From positions 1 to 35,946 of the forward strand of contig CAMLGG010000020.1 of NCBI GenBank assembly GCA_946479475.1: a DNA stretch of 35,946 bases. Reading direction: 5' to 3'. Both the position numbers and the translations under genes were made by a program. Each line of letters starts with the position of its first letter. Position 1 is the first letter of the stretch. Below, in pieces: positions 17,074-25,412 of this stretch. The notes under the pieces are model-generated. The model saw only the letters and a program-made list of their open reading frames with translations, did no database searches and was not told the DNA's origin. This DNA is from an uncultured Ideonella sp. (GTDB lineage Bacteria > Pseudomonadota > Gammaproteobacteria > Burkholderiales > Burkholderiaceae).

Positions 17074-18682
17074 CAAGCTCGTCCTCGCGCACTTCTGGGT
17101 GGCCTTCGCCGCCTTCCTCGGCGCGCTGGTGCTGGGTGCCTGGCAGATGTACATCCGCAGTCCGCTCGCCACCTGGGTCAACAACCCCGAGCACTACTAC
17201 CGCTCGGTGACGGCCCACGGCACGGTCATGGCCTACGTGCTGCCCACCCTCGTGGCGATGGGCTTCGGCTACGCGATCACCGAGCTGGCGCTGAAAAGGC
17301 CGCTCATCGGCCGGCGCTGGGCCTGGGCGGGATTCTGGCTGGTGATCGGCGGCACGGCGATGGCGGCGGCGACGATGGCGGCGGGAAAGGCCTCGGTGCT
17401 CTACACCTTCTACCCGCCGATGCTGGCCAGCCCGTTCTACTACTTCGGCGTGGTGCTGGTGGTGGTCGGCTCGTGGGTCTGGGTCGCGCTGATGTCGGTC
17501 AACCTGCACGCGTGGAAGAAGGCGAACCCCGGCGAGCCGGTGCCGCTGGCCATGTTCGGCAACGTCGCGGGCGCCTACCTGTGGGCCTGGACCTCGCTCG
17601 GCGCGGCCATCGAGGTGCTGGTGCTCATCCTGCCGGCCTCGCTCGGCTTCACCGACACCATCAATGCCGGCCTGGCCCGGGTGTTCTTCTCATGGACGCT
17701 GCATGCCATCGTGTACTTCTGGCTGATGCCTTCCTACATCGTCTTCTACACGATCGTCCCGCGGGCCATCGGCGGGAGGCTCTACAGCGACACCATGGGC
17801 CGCGTGGCCTTCGTGCTGTTCCTGGTCTTCTCGATGCCCATCGGCATCCACCACCTCTTCGCCGATCCGCAGGTCGGAGCGGGGTTCAAGTTCGTGCATG
17901 CAGCGATGACGGCCATGGTGTCGGTGCCGACCCTGCTCACGGTGTTCACCATCGTCGCCTCGGTGGAGATCGCGGGCCGGCTGCGCGGCGGCCAGGGCCT
18001 GTTCGGCTGGATCCGGGCGCTGCCCTGGGACAACCCGATGATGCTGGCGGTGACCTTCTCGTTCGTGATGCTCGGCTTCGGCGGAGCAGGCGGGATCATC
18101 AACATGAGCTACCAGCTCAACGAGACGATCCACAACACCCAGTGGGTCACTGGGCACTTCCACCTCATCTTCGCCGGCGCCATCGTGCTGATGTACTTCA
18201 TGGCCGCCTATGAACTGTGGCCTCAGCTGACCGGCTGCGTTCCGGTCCCGGCCGGGCGGGTCAAGCTGCAGGTCTGGCTGTGGTTCGTCGGGATGATGGT
18301 GCTTTCGATGCCGTGGCACCTGGTCGGGCTGCTGGGCATGCCGCGCCGCATGGCCTACTACGACTACAGCCACCCCCAGCTGCAGCCGCAGGCCTGGACC
18401 GTGACCGTGTCGGCCATCGGCGGCTTCATCCTGCTGGCGTCGGGCATCCTGCTCGTCGCCAACCTGGCCGCTGCGCACCGGCACAAGGCGACGACCGTGG
18501 GGCCCTTCGCCTTCAGCCGGGCCGCCCACGCCGGCAACCACACCCCCGCCTCGCTCAACGGCTTCGGCCTCTGGCTGGCGATGATGATCGGCCTGAGCGT
18601 CGTGAACTACGGCTATCCCATCGTGCAGCTGGCCTCGCTGAAAGAGGCCTCGGTGCCGGTGATCCCGATCGGGAGCCGCTGA
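17060..18682 (+). CDS. Heme-copper oxidase subunit I, B-family (ba3-like)
   Basis: A 540-residue membrane protein with about 12-13 helices, starting at GTG 17060 after GGGGAAAGG. Ligands seen: low-spin heme His in TAHGTVMAYV; Cu_B His and the cross-linked Tyr in LHAIVYFW; the His pair in GIHHLFADP; active-heme and low-spin His in TGHFHLIF. The HxxxY spacing with YFW and the absence of the A-family Glu motif place it among B-family ba3-like oxidases, which usually have high oxygen affinity and one proton channel. It would reduce O2 to water with cytochrome c electrons. It overlaps subunit II and shares a TGATG junction with the next gene. Confidence 0.92.
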   Translation: MLHASKLVLAHFWVAFAAFLGALVLGAWQMYIRSPLATWVNNPEHYYRSVTAHGTVMAYVLPTLVAMGFGYAITELALKRPLIGRRWAWAGFWLVIGGTAMAAATMAAGKASVLYTFYPPMLASPFYYFGVVLVVVGSWVWVALMSVNLHAWKKANPGEPVPLAMFGNVAGAYLWAWTSLGAAIEVLVLILPASLGFTDTINAGLARVFFSWTLHAIVYFWLMPSYIVFYTIVPRAIGGRLYSDTMGRVAFVLFLVFSMPIGIHHLFADPQVGAGFKFVHAAMTAMVSVPTLLTVFTIVASVEIAGRLRGGQGLFGWIRALPWDNPMMLAVTFSFVMLGFGGAGGIINMSYQLNETIHNTQWVTGHFHLIFAGAIVLMYFMAAYELWPQLTGCVPVPAGRVKLQVWLWFVGMMVLSMPWHLVGLLGMPRRMAYYDYSHPQLQPQAWTVTVSAIGGFILLASGILLVANLAAAHRHKATTVGPFAFSRAAHAGNHTPASLNGFGLWLAMMIGLSVVNYGYPIVQLASLKEASVPVIPIGSR

Positions 18683-19473
18683 TGCGCACGGCCGATCCCT
18701 GGGTTCGCCGGAGCGTGCTGTGGCTGTCGGTGCTGACCTTGGCCTCGCTGGCCGTCGGTTTCCTCTGGCTGCCCTCGGCGCAGGCCGACTTCAGCGCCAG
18801 GGGCCTGTGGGACAGCATCTGCCGGGCGGCTGGCGTGCCCTCCTCCTGGACGAGCGCTCAGCCGGCCAGGCCCGGGCCGCAGACGACCCGAGTGGTGCTG
18901 GAGCGGTCCATGGCGCGCGGCGGCACGAGCGAAGCGATCGGCCGCGGCGCCACCCTCGCCCTGAACTGCACGATGTGCCACGGCGCCCAGGGCATGAGCC
19001 AGTCGAATGCGCCCAACCTCGCCGGCCAGTACCCGGAGGTGGTCATCAAGCAGCTGCGGGACTACCAGGCCGGCCAGCGCCGCAGCGCGATCATGGAATC
19101 CCTGGCACGGCAGTTGTCGGAGCGCGACATCGCCGACCTCGCCGCCTACTACGCCTACCTGCCCAAGGCGCGCACCGCGCCCACCACCTACGACGAATCG
19201 CTGCCGGCGCTGGTGCGCGTCGGGGCGCCGCTGCGCAACATCGCGCCCTGCGTGTCCTGCCATGGCGGCATCGACCAGAAGCTCGGGGCGCCGTGGATAG
19301 AGGGCATGCCCAGGGACTACCTCGTGCAGCAGCTCGTCGCCTTCCGGGCCGGCACGCGGCGCAACGATGCCGAAGCCCAGATGCGCAACGTGGCGCGCGC
19401 CATGACCGACGGTGAGATCGACGAAGTCGCCGCGTTTTATGCCCGCAAGGCGGCAGGAATCGATCAGAGATAG
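18682..19473 (+). CDS. Membrane-anchored or exported diheme cytochrome c
   Basis: A 263-residue protein with one N-terminal hydrophobic segment (SVLWLSVLTLASLAVGFLWL), possibly uncleaved. Two heme sites are present: CTMCH near residue 95 and CVSCH near 192, in c4-like halves (APNLAGQYPEVVIKQL; EGMPRDYLVQQLVAFRAG). The ATG at 18682 overlaps the TGA of subunit I, so translation is coupled and this is probably the oxidase's dedicated electron donor. It is the last gene of the operon; 81 bp separate it from the chemoreceptor. The second half resembles that of the first cytochrome gene at 14313, suggesting a common origin. Confidence 0.87.
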   Translation: MRTADPWVRRSVLWLSVLTLASLAVGFLWLPSAQADFSARGLWDSICRAAGVPSSWTSAQPARPGPQTTRVVLERSMARGGTSEAIGRGATLALNCTMCHGAQGMSQSNAPNLAGQYPEVVIKQLRDYQAGQRRSAIMESLARQLSERDIADLAAYYAYLPKARTAPTTYDESLPALVRVGAPLRNIAPCVSCHGGIDQKLGAPWIEGMPRDYLVQQLVAFRAGTRRNDAEAQMRNVARAMTDGEIDEVAAFYARKAAGIDQR

Positions 19474-19494
19474 CCGAGGGGATCATTCAAGCTC

Positions 19495-19522
19495 TCAAGT
19501 TCGGTGCGGGCGGGACCGATTG
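19495..19522 (+). promoter_or_regulatory. Possible sigma-28 (FliA) promoter of the chemoreceptor gene
   Basis: TCAAGTTC at 19495-19502 and ACCGATTG at 19515-19522 resemble the FliA consensus TAAAGTTT-N11-GCCGATAA, but with a 12-bp gap. Chemoreceptor genes are commonly FliA-dependent. The TTG start lies 32 nt downstream. Confidence 0.45.
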
Positions 19523-19554
19523 CCCGATGACCACCCGACAAGAGAGAACGCCCC

Positions 19555-21126
19555 TTGAACTTCATCTCCAACCTCAAGATCGGCACCCGCCTGACCGCGG
19601 GATTCGCCATCGTGATCGCCCTGCTGGTGGCCATGGCGCTGATCGGCCTGCACAAGATCGACGCCGTCGACGACGACACGGAGGTGATCCTCCACGACCG
19701 CTTCGTCAAGGTCGGCCTGGCCCAGACCGTGGAGAACGAGGTCAACCGCCAGCTGCGCGCCATGCGAACCGCCATGCTGGCGCCGGAGCCGGCCATCGCC
19801 GAGCGGGAGCTGGCCAAGCTCGAAGCCTCGCTGCCCCTGGTGTCGCAGGCCATCGAGCGGCTGCTGGCCACGGTTCACACCGAGAAGGGCAAGGCGGCGC
19901 TGAAGGAGCTCGTCGAATCCCGGGCCCGTTTCAAGGAGCGGGAAGCGGAGCTGATCAAGCAGATCAGGGCCGGCCGGATCGACGAAGCCCGGAGCGACCT
20001 GGTCAACGTGGTGCTGCCGCTGCAGGACGCCTACCTGCACGCCATCGAGACCTTCAGCCGGTCCCAGTCCGACGGCATGGAGGAGTTCGGTCGCGAGGCG
20101 AGCCGGTCGGCCCACGAGGCCAAGATCCTGCTGGCCAGCCTGTCGGCCGCCGCCGTGCTGCTGGCCATCGGCATCGCCTGGATGCTCACGCGCTCGATCA
20201 CCCGTCCGATCGCCCAGGCCGTGCGGGTCGCCGAGACGGTCGCCGCCGGCGACCTCACCTCGGAGATCGAGGTGCGCAGCCGCGACGAGACGGGGCAACT
20301 GCTGGCCGCGCTGCGGACCATGAACGAAAGCCTGGTGCGCATCGTCGGCCAGGTCCGGCTCAGCAGCGATTCGATCGCCACCGGCACGACCCAGATCGCC
20401 AGCGGCAATGCGGACCTTTCGCAACGCACCGAGGAGCAGGCGTCCAACCTGCAGCAGACCGCGGCGTCGATGGAGGAGATCACCGCCACCGTCCGGCAGA
20501 GCGCCGATTCGGCCCGCAGCGCGGCACAGCTGGCCGCCTCGGCCCACGGCGTGGCCACGCGGGGGCGCGCGGTGGTCGCCGAGGTCGTCACCACCATGGG
20601 CGACATCACCAGCAGCTCGCGCCGCATCGCCGACATCACCGGCGTCATCGACGGCATCGCCTTCCAGACCAACCTGCTGGCGTTGAATGCCGCGGTCGAG
20701 GCCGCCCGCGCCGGCGAGCAGGGGCGCGGCTTCGCCGTCGTGGCCGGCGAGGTGCGGACGCTGGCCCAGCGCGCCGCCACCGCGGCCAGGGAGATCAAGG
20801 GCCTGATCGGCGAGAGCGTCGACCGCGTTGCCGCCGGGGAGCGCCTGGTGCAAGGGGCCGGCGCGACGATGGAAGAGATCGTGCAGCAGGTCCAGCGGGT
20901 GGCGCAGCTGGTCACGGAGATCGGCTCGGCTTCGGAGCAGCAAAGCGTCGGCATCGGCCAGATCGGCGATGCGGTGAGCCAGCTCGACCAGGTGACGCAG
21001 CAGAACGCCGCGCTGGTCGAGGAATCGGCCGCCGCGTCGGACAGCCTGAGCCGCCAGGCCCGGAAGCTGACCGAGCTCGTGGGCGCGTTCAGGCTCGACA
21101 AGAACCGCGAAGCCGCCTTCGCCTGA
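19555..21126 (+). CDS. Methyl-accepting chemotaxis protein
   Basis: A 523-residue receptor starting at TTG 19555 ([13 protein letters not shown], the usual opening of this group). Layout: membrane helix about 11-30, periplasmic four-helix-bundle ligand domain about 31-190, second helix about 190-210 ([20 protein letters not shown]), HAMP about 211-263, then the long signalling coiled coil. The hairpin tip is clear: [20 protein letters not shown] and [19 protein letters not shown]. The methylation segment holds [17 protein letters not shown]. No C-terminal CheR-tether pentapeptide is seen. Ligand unknown. Placement after the oxidase might hint at energy or redox taxis, but the four-helix domain has no visible cofactor motif. 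Its stop lies 10 bp from a convergent gene. Confidence 0.92.
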   Translation: MNFISNLKIGTRLTAGFAIVIALLVAMALIGLHKIDAVDDDTEVILHDRFVKVGLAQTVENEVNRQLRAMRTAMLAPEPAIAERELAKLEASLPLVSQAIERLLATVHTEKGKAALKELVESRARFKEREAELIKQIRAGRIDEARSDLVNVVLPLQDAYLHAIETFSRSQSDGMEEFGREASRSAHEAKILLASLSAAAVLLAIGIAWMLTRSITRPIAQAVRVAETVAAGDLTSEIEVRSRDETGQLLAALRTMNESLVRIVGQVRLSSDSIATGTTQIASGNADLSQRTEEQASNLQQTAASMEEITATVRQSADSARSAAQLAASAHGVATRGRAVVAEVVTTMGDITSSSRRIADITGVIDGIAFQTNLLALNAAVEAARAGEQGRGFAVVAGEVRTLAQRAATAAREIKGLIGESVDRVAAGERLVQGAGATMEEIVQQVQRVAQLVTEIGSASEQQSVGIGQIGDAVSQLDQVTQQNAALVEESAAASDSLSRQARKLTELVGAFRLDKNREAAFA

Positions 21127-21136
21127 ACCGGCTCGC

Positions 21137-21850
21137 TCAGCGAACGGCAGGCAGCAGCGGCGCGCCCCACCCCGCCGCGATGCGCAGGAGGCCGGGCGCC
21201 GCGCGCCAGGCGAATCGCCCGGCCTGAACAAGCAAGGCCCCGGCGCTGGCGCGCCCTTCGCGCCGGTCCTGCCGGCACAGGGCCCAGGTCAGGCTGAAGG
21301 CATCGGCCGCCAGGTACAGGCTGGCGAGGAGCAGGGCCGCCAGGCGCAAGCCCGGCACGGGCCGCATGGCGCTCAACAGGTCGTCGGCCACGTGGCAATG
21401 CGCGAGTTCCTCGGCGCAGTGCCAGCGCCACATCCGGCATTCGCGCCGGGGCGTGTCGTCGACCCAGGCATCGCCCCTGAGCACCTCGGCCGAGAGCAAG
21501 GCGGTCAGGTGCTCGAAGGCGCTGGCCAGGGCCAGTCGCATGGGCAGCCTGAACCGGTCCAGCTCGGCGACCACCGCCGCGATGCGCAGCTCGCATTCAC
21601 GCGCGATGGGCATGGCCTCGTGAAGCCGGGCGTTGTAGCGGCGGTGCGCCCGCTGGTGCGAACGCTCCTCGCGGATGAAGCGCTGTGCCTCGGCCCGCAG
21701 CCGCCGATCGGCCGATGGATGGGCGTCGAGCCAATCCTGGGCCGCGCGGATCACGAACTCCTCTCCCGCCGGAAGCAGCAGGGAAAGGCCATCGAACAGG
21801 CGCGTCCTCAGGACATCGCCGTTCCACAATGGTGCCGCGGTGCCGTTCAT
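21137..21850 (-). CDS. PF10118-like metal-dependent (ferritin-fold) protein
   Basis: A 237-residue helical protein. Glu/His motifs fit the family annotated as predicted metal-dependent hydrolases (PF10118): EERSHQRAHRRYN (EExxH near residue 72), FEHLTALLSAE and CAEELAHCHVADDL (EExxH). These could form a di-iron centre in a ferritin-like bundle. The later part (GLRLAALLLASLYLAADAF) is hydrophobic, suggesting membrane association, as expected for family members acting on lipids; true substrates are unknown. ATG 21850 overlaps the upstream GNAT-like stop, so the two are coupled. It converges with the chemoreceptor gene. Confidence 0.75.
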   Translation of the reverse strand: MNGTAAPLWNGDVLRTRLFDGLSLLLPAGEEFVIRAAQDWLDAHPSADRRLRAEAQRFIREERSHQRAHRRYNARLHEAMPIARECELRIAAVVAELDRFRLPMRLALASAFEHLTALLSAEVLRGDAWVDDTPRRECRMWRWHCAEELAHCHVADDLLSAMRPVPGLRLAALLLASLYLAADAFSLTWALCRQDRREGRASAGALLVQAGRFAWRAAPGLLRIAAGWGAPLLPAVR

Positions 21851-22593
21851 GCCGCGCGGCTCCCGCTCAGCACCTGGGAGATCAGGCCGGACATTGCCTG
21901 CAGCGTCGACATCGGCATGCGCCGCCACAGCGGCCACAGGTTCGACAGCGGGATCACCCCGCGCAGGACGGCGCCGTGGTCCAGCGACGCCGCGTGCGGG
22001 AAGTAGTCGGGCTTCACCGCGACCAGGTCCTTGAAGCCGCGCTGGTGGTAGTAGCGCAGCTGAGGGTCCTGGGGCAGGCCGCGGCGCTTCATGCGCGCGT
22101 AGGCGTCCGCGGACAGCGCGGGCGTCGCGCGCACGGCCCGTGCGTACCCGGGCACGGGCGATCCGAGGTAGATCTCCCGCCAGCCCTCCTTCAGGGCGTG
22201 GGGCCAGAAGAAGCGGATCAGCGCCCACACGGCCGCACCGTCGGTGCTGGTCAGGCTGATGCCGAACAGGCTGCGCGTGGACGATGGGCGGGCCCGGCCG
22301 TCCAGGGCGGCGCAGTCGTACCAGCTCTCGGCCCGCGCGATGTCGTCGGCATGGATGGGCTTCATGAACAGCGAGGCCAGGGCCTCGCCAGTGCGGGTGC
22401 AGAACGCGCCGACGCACAGCTCGGGATGGGCCTTGATGCGCCGGCACATGGCCGTCGCGTCGGCCGATTGCTCCGCATCCCATTGCCGCGCCTCCAGGCG
22501 CAGCAAGGCGGGGATGTCTTCGGTGCTGAGGAAGCGGGCCGTCAGGGCGGCGGCCTGCGCCGCGGCGGCAGATGGGGACGACAGGGTCGGCAT
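21847..22593 (-). CDS. GNAT-fold acyltransferase-like protein
   Basis: A 248-residue protein. LTARFLSTEDIPALLRLEARQWDAEQ resembles the start of GNAT N-acetyltransferases (quoted core: DIPALLRLEARQWDAEQ). IYLGSPVPGYARAVRATPAL and YYHQRGFKDLVAVKPDYFP fit the later part, the last being like the common C-terminal YxxxGF motif. The acyl-CoA binding loop (Q/RxxGxG/A) is not classical. It overlaps the ferritin-like gene by 4 nt and lies 115 bp after the Cupin_8-type gene on the same strand. Substrate unknown; it could acylate a small molecule or lipid also processed by its neighbours. Confidence 0.65.
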   Translation of the reverse strand: MPTLSSPSAAAAQAAALTARFLSTEDIPALLRLEARQWDAEQSADATAMCRRIKAHPELCVGAFCTRTGEALASLFMKPIHADDIARAESWYDCAALDGRARPSSTRSLFGISLTSTDGAAVWALIRFFWPHALKEGWREIYLGSPVPGYARAVRATPALSADAYARMKRRGLPQDPQLRYYHQRGFKDLVAVKPDYFPHAASLDHGAVLRGVIPLSNLWPLWRRMPMSTLQAMSGLISQVLSGSRAA

Positions 22594-22708
22594 GGATCGG
22601 CATTCGGGCGAATGCCGGCATGCTCCCCAGCGCGTGTTGCAGTGCCGTGAAAGATCCGTGACGTCGGCTGCGCGCCGCGTGCTGGTCCTTCGTTCAGCGC
22701 GTGCCGGG

Positions 22709-23515
22709 CTACCGCGCTGCCGCGGGATGGCAGGTGCAATCGCCCCGGCCGAGCGTGCCCCAGCGATGACGCAGGTTGCGCACGCCCACCCAGGCCCAGC
22801 GGGCGAGCACCACAGGGGCCGGCCCGTGGAAGCCCCCGAACAGCAGGCTGGGCGAGAGGTTGTGGACCTCGTGCCACCACCCGGCCGGCACGTGCAGCAC
22901 GTCGCCCGGGCCGGTCTCCACCTCGAACAGGTCTTCGGCGGACGCACCCTGCCCGGCGAGCTGCATGACGCTGCCTGCAGCGAGCACCGCCCACGGGTCG
23001 TACTTGGGCGACACCGCGCCCCGCCGCTCCACCACGCCGCGGCGCGCCAGTCGCCAGCGCTTGCGACCCAGCACCTGCACGGCGATGTTGTCGAGGTAGT
23101 CGTGGTGCAGCCCGGTCGATGAGCGGGCCGGCCCTATCCAGCTGCGCAGCGACGCGAGGTTGCCGCGTGGCAGCAGCTCGCGATGCCGCAGGTCGGCCTT
23201 CAACGCCGGCACCGCCTGCAGAAGGTCGAACTCCTTGAGGTAGGCCGCCCGCACGCTCGCCCCGGCGCCGTCGAGGCCGGCGATGTAGCGCCGCAGGCTC
23301 GTGCGGGCGAACTGCGTCGCGCCCTCCTCCCGGTTGCCTTCGACGAGCGTGACCGGCTCGTCGGGCACGCAGCCGGCGAGCCGCTCGAAGGTCCATTCGC
23401 GCACCGCCGGCCAATCGGCGGCGTGGCCACGGAAGACGGTGGGACGGCTTCGGCCGGCGAGTTCGTCGCGGCCCGGGAAGGCCGCCTCGTCCACGGGTTG
23501 GAGCGTCGGGGTCAT
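22709..23515 (-). CDS. Cupin_8/JmjC-like Fe(II)/2-oxoglutarate oxygenase
   Basis: A 268-residue protein. The iron site is visible: HHD at 137-139 (HxD) in TGLHHDYLDNIAVQVLG and the distal His215 in HVPAGWWHEVHNL, on a cupin (double-stranded beta-helix) core. VLGRKRWRL and DPWAVL complete the usual pattern. N-terminal RPTVFRGHAADWPA is the typical opening of Cupin_8/JmjC hydroxylases (family PF13621), many of which hydroxylate protein side chains or small molecules. ATG 23515 has no strong ribosome-binding site. It heads the minus-strand trio with the GNAT-like and ferritin-like genes and is divergent from the T3SS-associated genes. Substrate unknown. Confidence 0.82.
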   Translation of the reverse strand: MTPTLQPVDEAAFPGRDELAGRSRPTVFRGHAADWPAVREWTFERLAGCVPDEPVTLVEGNREEGATQFARTSLRRYIAGLDGAGASVRAAYLKEFDLLQAVPALKADLRHRELLPRGNLASLRSWIGPARSSTGLHHDYLDNIAVQVLGRKRWRLARRGVVERRGAVSPKYDPWAVLAAGSVMQLAGQGASAEDLFEVETGPGDVLHVPAGWWHEVHNLSPSLLFGGFHGPAPVVLARWAWVGVRNLRHRWGTLGRGDCTCHPAAAR

Positions 23516-23604
23516 GGTCGAACGAAGTAGGGGCGGACGCGAATGTACTGCCCTGGAGCCGAACGCCCGCCGGATGCCTGCGGGGCGGGCGGATCCGGCC
23601 GCGC

Positions 23605-23660
23605 TTCGCATCGCTGCGACTCGCATCGCGCCGGCGCCCTGCCGGCCGTGCACGCCGGCA
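23605..23660 (+). promoter_or_regulatory. Direct repeat and hairpin in the gap before the 547-aa gene
   Basis: The 9-mer TCGCATCGC occurs at 23606-23614 and 23621-23629, 15 nt apart. Together they create a near-PIP box, TTCGC-N15-ATCGC (one mismatch), on the plus strand. A perfect inverted repeat TGCCGGC-N7-GCCGGCA follows at 23640-23660. The 246-bp gap (23516-23761) holds no open frame I would support. Activity as an operator is unproven. Confidence 0.35.
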
Positions 23661-23761
23661 GACAGTCGACCGTGCCGCAGCGCTCGCCCTGGAGAAGAAG
23701 GTGACGGCGCGCTCGGTCGCGTCATCACTGTTCATTCAACTTGCAAGAGGAGTCATCTCGA

Positions 23762-25405
23762 ATGGGTGCAATCAAGAACGCCTTCAAGGCCATAGCCAAG
23801 GGGGTCGAGAAGGCCGTCCACGGCGCGGCCCAGTTCGCCAAGGGCATGGCCACGCTCAACCTCAAGGCCGCGGCCCAGGGGCTCAAGGAGATCGCGCATG
23901 CGGGGACGGACATCGCCCGCGGCGTGATCAATCTCACCCCGGCGGCGCTGGCGGCCAACACCTTGCTGGACGGGGCGCTCGACAAGATGCTGAAGAAGGC
24001 CTCCAAGGTGGTGGACAAGGTCGCCGACACCATGGTGGACAGCGTCGAAGGTGGCCTGTCGAACATCAAGAGCGGGCTGGAGAACACGGTCAAGGGCCTG
24101 GCCACCGGCGACTTCAGCAAGGTCGCGAGCGGCCTGAAGGACCTGGCCCTGGGCGCCGTCGAGACCGCCTCGAACTTCGGCCCGGGCGGCATCGCCAAGA
24201 ACGTCGCCCGCATGGCGGTGGACGCGGCCATCGACGTGGCCTCGCAGCAGGCGATGACCGCCGCTGCCAAGGTGCTGGACCCGAACGGCACCTCCAAGCT
24301 CGGCGGCATGGCCGTCGACCTGGTCGGCGCCGGCGTCAGCGGCGGCATCGGTGCCAGCCGCGCCGGCAAGTTCGCCAACGGCGAGGTCGACACGCTGCGC
24401 AAGCGCCCGGGTGTCGACGATGGCCTGGACGCCTGCGGCCCGAGCGGCTTCAAGGCCGGCGCCCGCAACGGCGTCGAGAACGCCGCGCTGGACATGGCCG
24501 AGACCATGATCCACCAGGCCGTCGGCGAGCTGATGACCAAGCTGCAGAACACGCTGGACCCGAACGGCAACTCCAGCGCCGTGGACAACGGCGTCAACTC
24601 CCTGTCCAACCTGCTGGACACCGCCGCCTCCGACGCGATCGACCGCCGCCGCCAGCGCATCAACGATGGCCCGCAGACCCGGCAGCCGCACGGCCCGAAC
24701 GGCCCCGAGCCGACGCACGCCTCGCACCAGAGCCTGCGTGCCGACGTGCGCGATGCGGTCGAGATGGCCGTCATGCAGGCCGTCGAGGCCGCGATCCAGA
24801 CGGCCGTCATGGCCGCCATCGACAAGGCGATGCAGTCGCTGCCGAATGACCAGAAGGGAGCCTTCGGCGCCCTGGCGCTGATGGCCGCCGGGGACGCGAT
24901 GTTGAACGCGACCCACCGCGCGACCACCGGCCGGGTCGAGAACCGCATCGACAGTCGTGGCATGGGTGGCACGCCGGGTGCGAACGGCCCGAACGGCTCC
25001 GGTGGCGGCACGATGCGCGACATCGCCCAGGGCTTGAAGCAGGACCTGCGCGGCGCGATCGAGACGGCCGTGCAGATGGCCGTCGAGCTGGCGGTCCAGA
25101 CGGCCGTCCAGGAGATCACCGAGCAGGTGCTCAAGCAGGCAGGCCAGCCGGGCGCCAAGCACTGCATCGGCCACGAAGGCAGCCCGCTGCACGACGGTCT
25201 GCGCGGCGCACTGCAAGGCGCGGTGGAACGCGCTGCCGGGCAAGCCGTCGCGGCGACGGTCGAGGCCGTCGGCGCGATCGCCGCCCGCGCGCTCGCGGCC
25301 GGCTTCGGCAAGGAGCTGGACAAGCTCGCCCACGGCGGCCTGCCCCAGGGGCTCGGCCACCAGCACAACGCCGACGTGAACCTGCACATCCACATCCGCG
25401 CCTGA
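23762..25405 (+). CDS. 547-aa repetitive amphipathic protein, candidate T3SS substrate or translocator
   Basis: I recognise no family. The protein is rich in Ala, Val, Gly, Asp and Asn, with no signal peptide. The N-terminal 130 residues are amphipathic helices (AIKNAFKAIAKGVEKAV; LSNIKSGLENTVKGLATG). Two blocks end in VLDPNGTS (171-178) and TLDPNGNSS (264-272). Two later blocks begin at GPNG (311 and 409) and contain RDAVEMAVMQAVEAAIQTAV and RGAIETAVQMAVELAVQTAV. A fifth, weaker copy lies at 478-515. The end, HQHNADVNLHIHI, is His-rich. Long Ala/Val helices recall harpins and translocators, but no motif proves it. GAGGAG lies 9 nt before ATG 23762. It heads the run 23762-29418, followed 7 bp later by a YscG/HrpB1-like gene. 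Confidence 0.8.
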   Translation: MGAIKNAFKAIAKGVEKAVHGAAQFAKGMATLNLKAAAQGLKEIAHAGTDIARGVINLTPAALAANTLLDGALDKMLKKASKVVDKVADTMVDSVEGGLSNIKSGLENTVKGLATGDFSKVASGLKDLALGAVETASNFGPGGIAKNVARMAVDAAIDVASQQAMTAAAKVLDPNGTSKLGGMAVDLVGAGVSGGIGASRAGKFANGEVDTLRKRPGVDDGLDACGPSGFKAGARNGVENAALDMAETMIHQAVGELMTKLQNTLDPNGNSSAVDNGVNSLSNLLDTAASDAIDRRRQRINDGPQTRQPHGPNGPEPTHASHQSLRADVRDAVEMAVMQAVEAAIQTAVMAAIDKAMQSLPNDQKGAFGALALMAAGDAMLNATHRATTGRVENRIDSRGMGGTPGANGPNGSGGGTMRDIAQGLKQDLRGAIETAVQMAVELAVQTAVQEITEQVLKQAGQPGAKHCIGHEGSPLHDGLRGALQGAVERAAGQAVAATVEAVGAIAARALAAGFGKELDKLAHGGLPQGLGHQHNADVNLHIHIRA

Positions 25406-25412
25406 GGCCTCC

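Noticed and set aside
19527..21227. A 566-codon plus-strand frame overlapping the chemoreceptor
   Set aside because: Arg/Gly-rich out-of-frame reading of the receptor gene, typical of high-GC shadow frames.
23518..23543. TCGAA...GCGAA near the Cupin_8 gene start as a minus-strand PIP box
   Set aside because: The gap is 16 (or 12) instead of 15 nt, and the element abuts the start codon, leaving no room for a -10 motif.
23731..23744. Sigma-54 promoter before the 547-aa gene (TTGCA at 23741)
   Set aside because: The required GG 10 nt upstream of GC is TT here.
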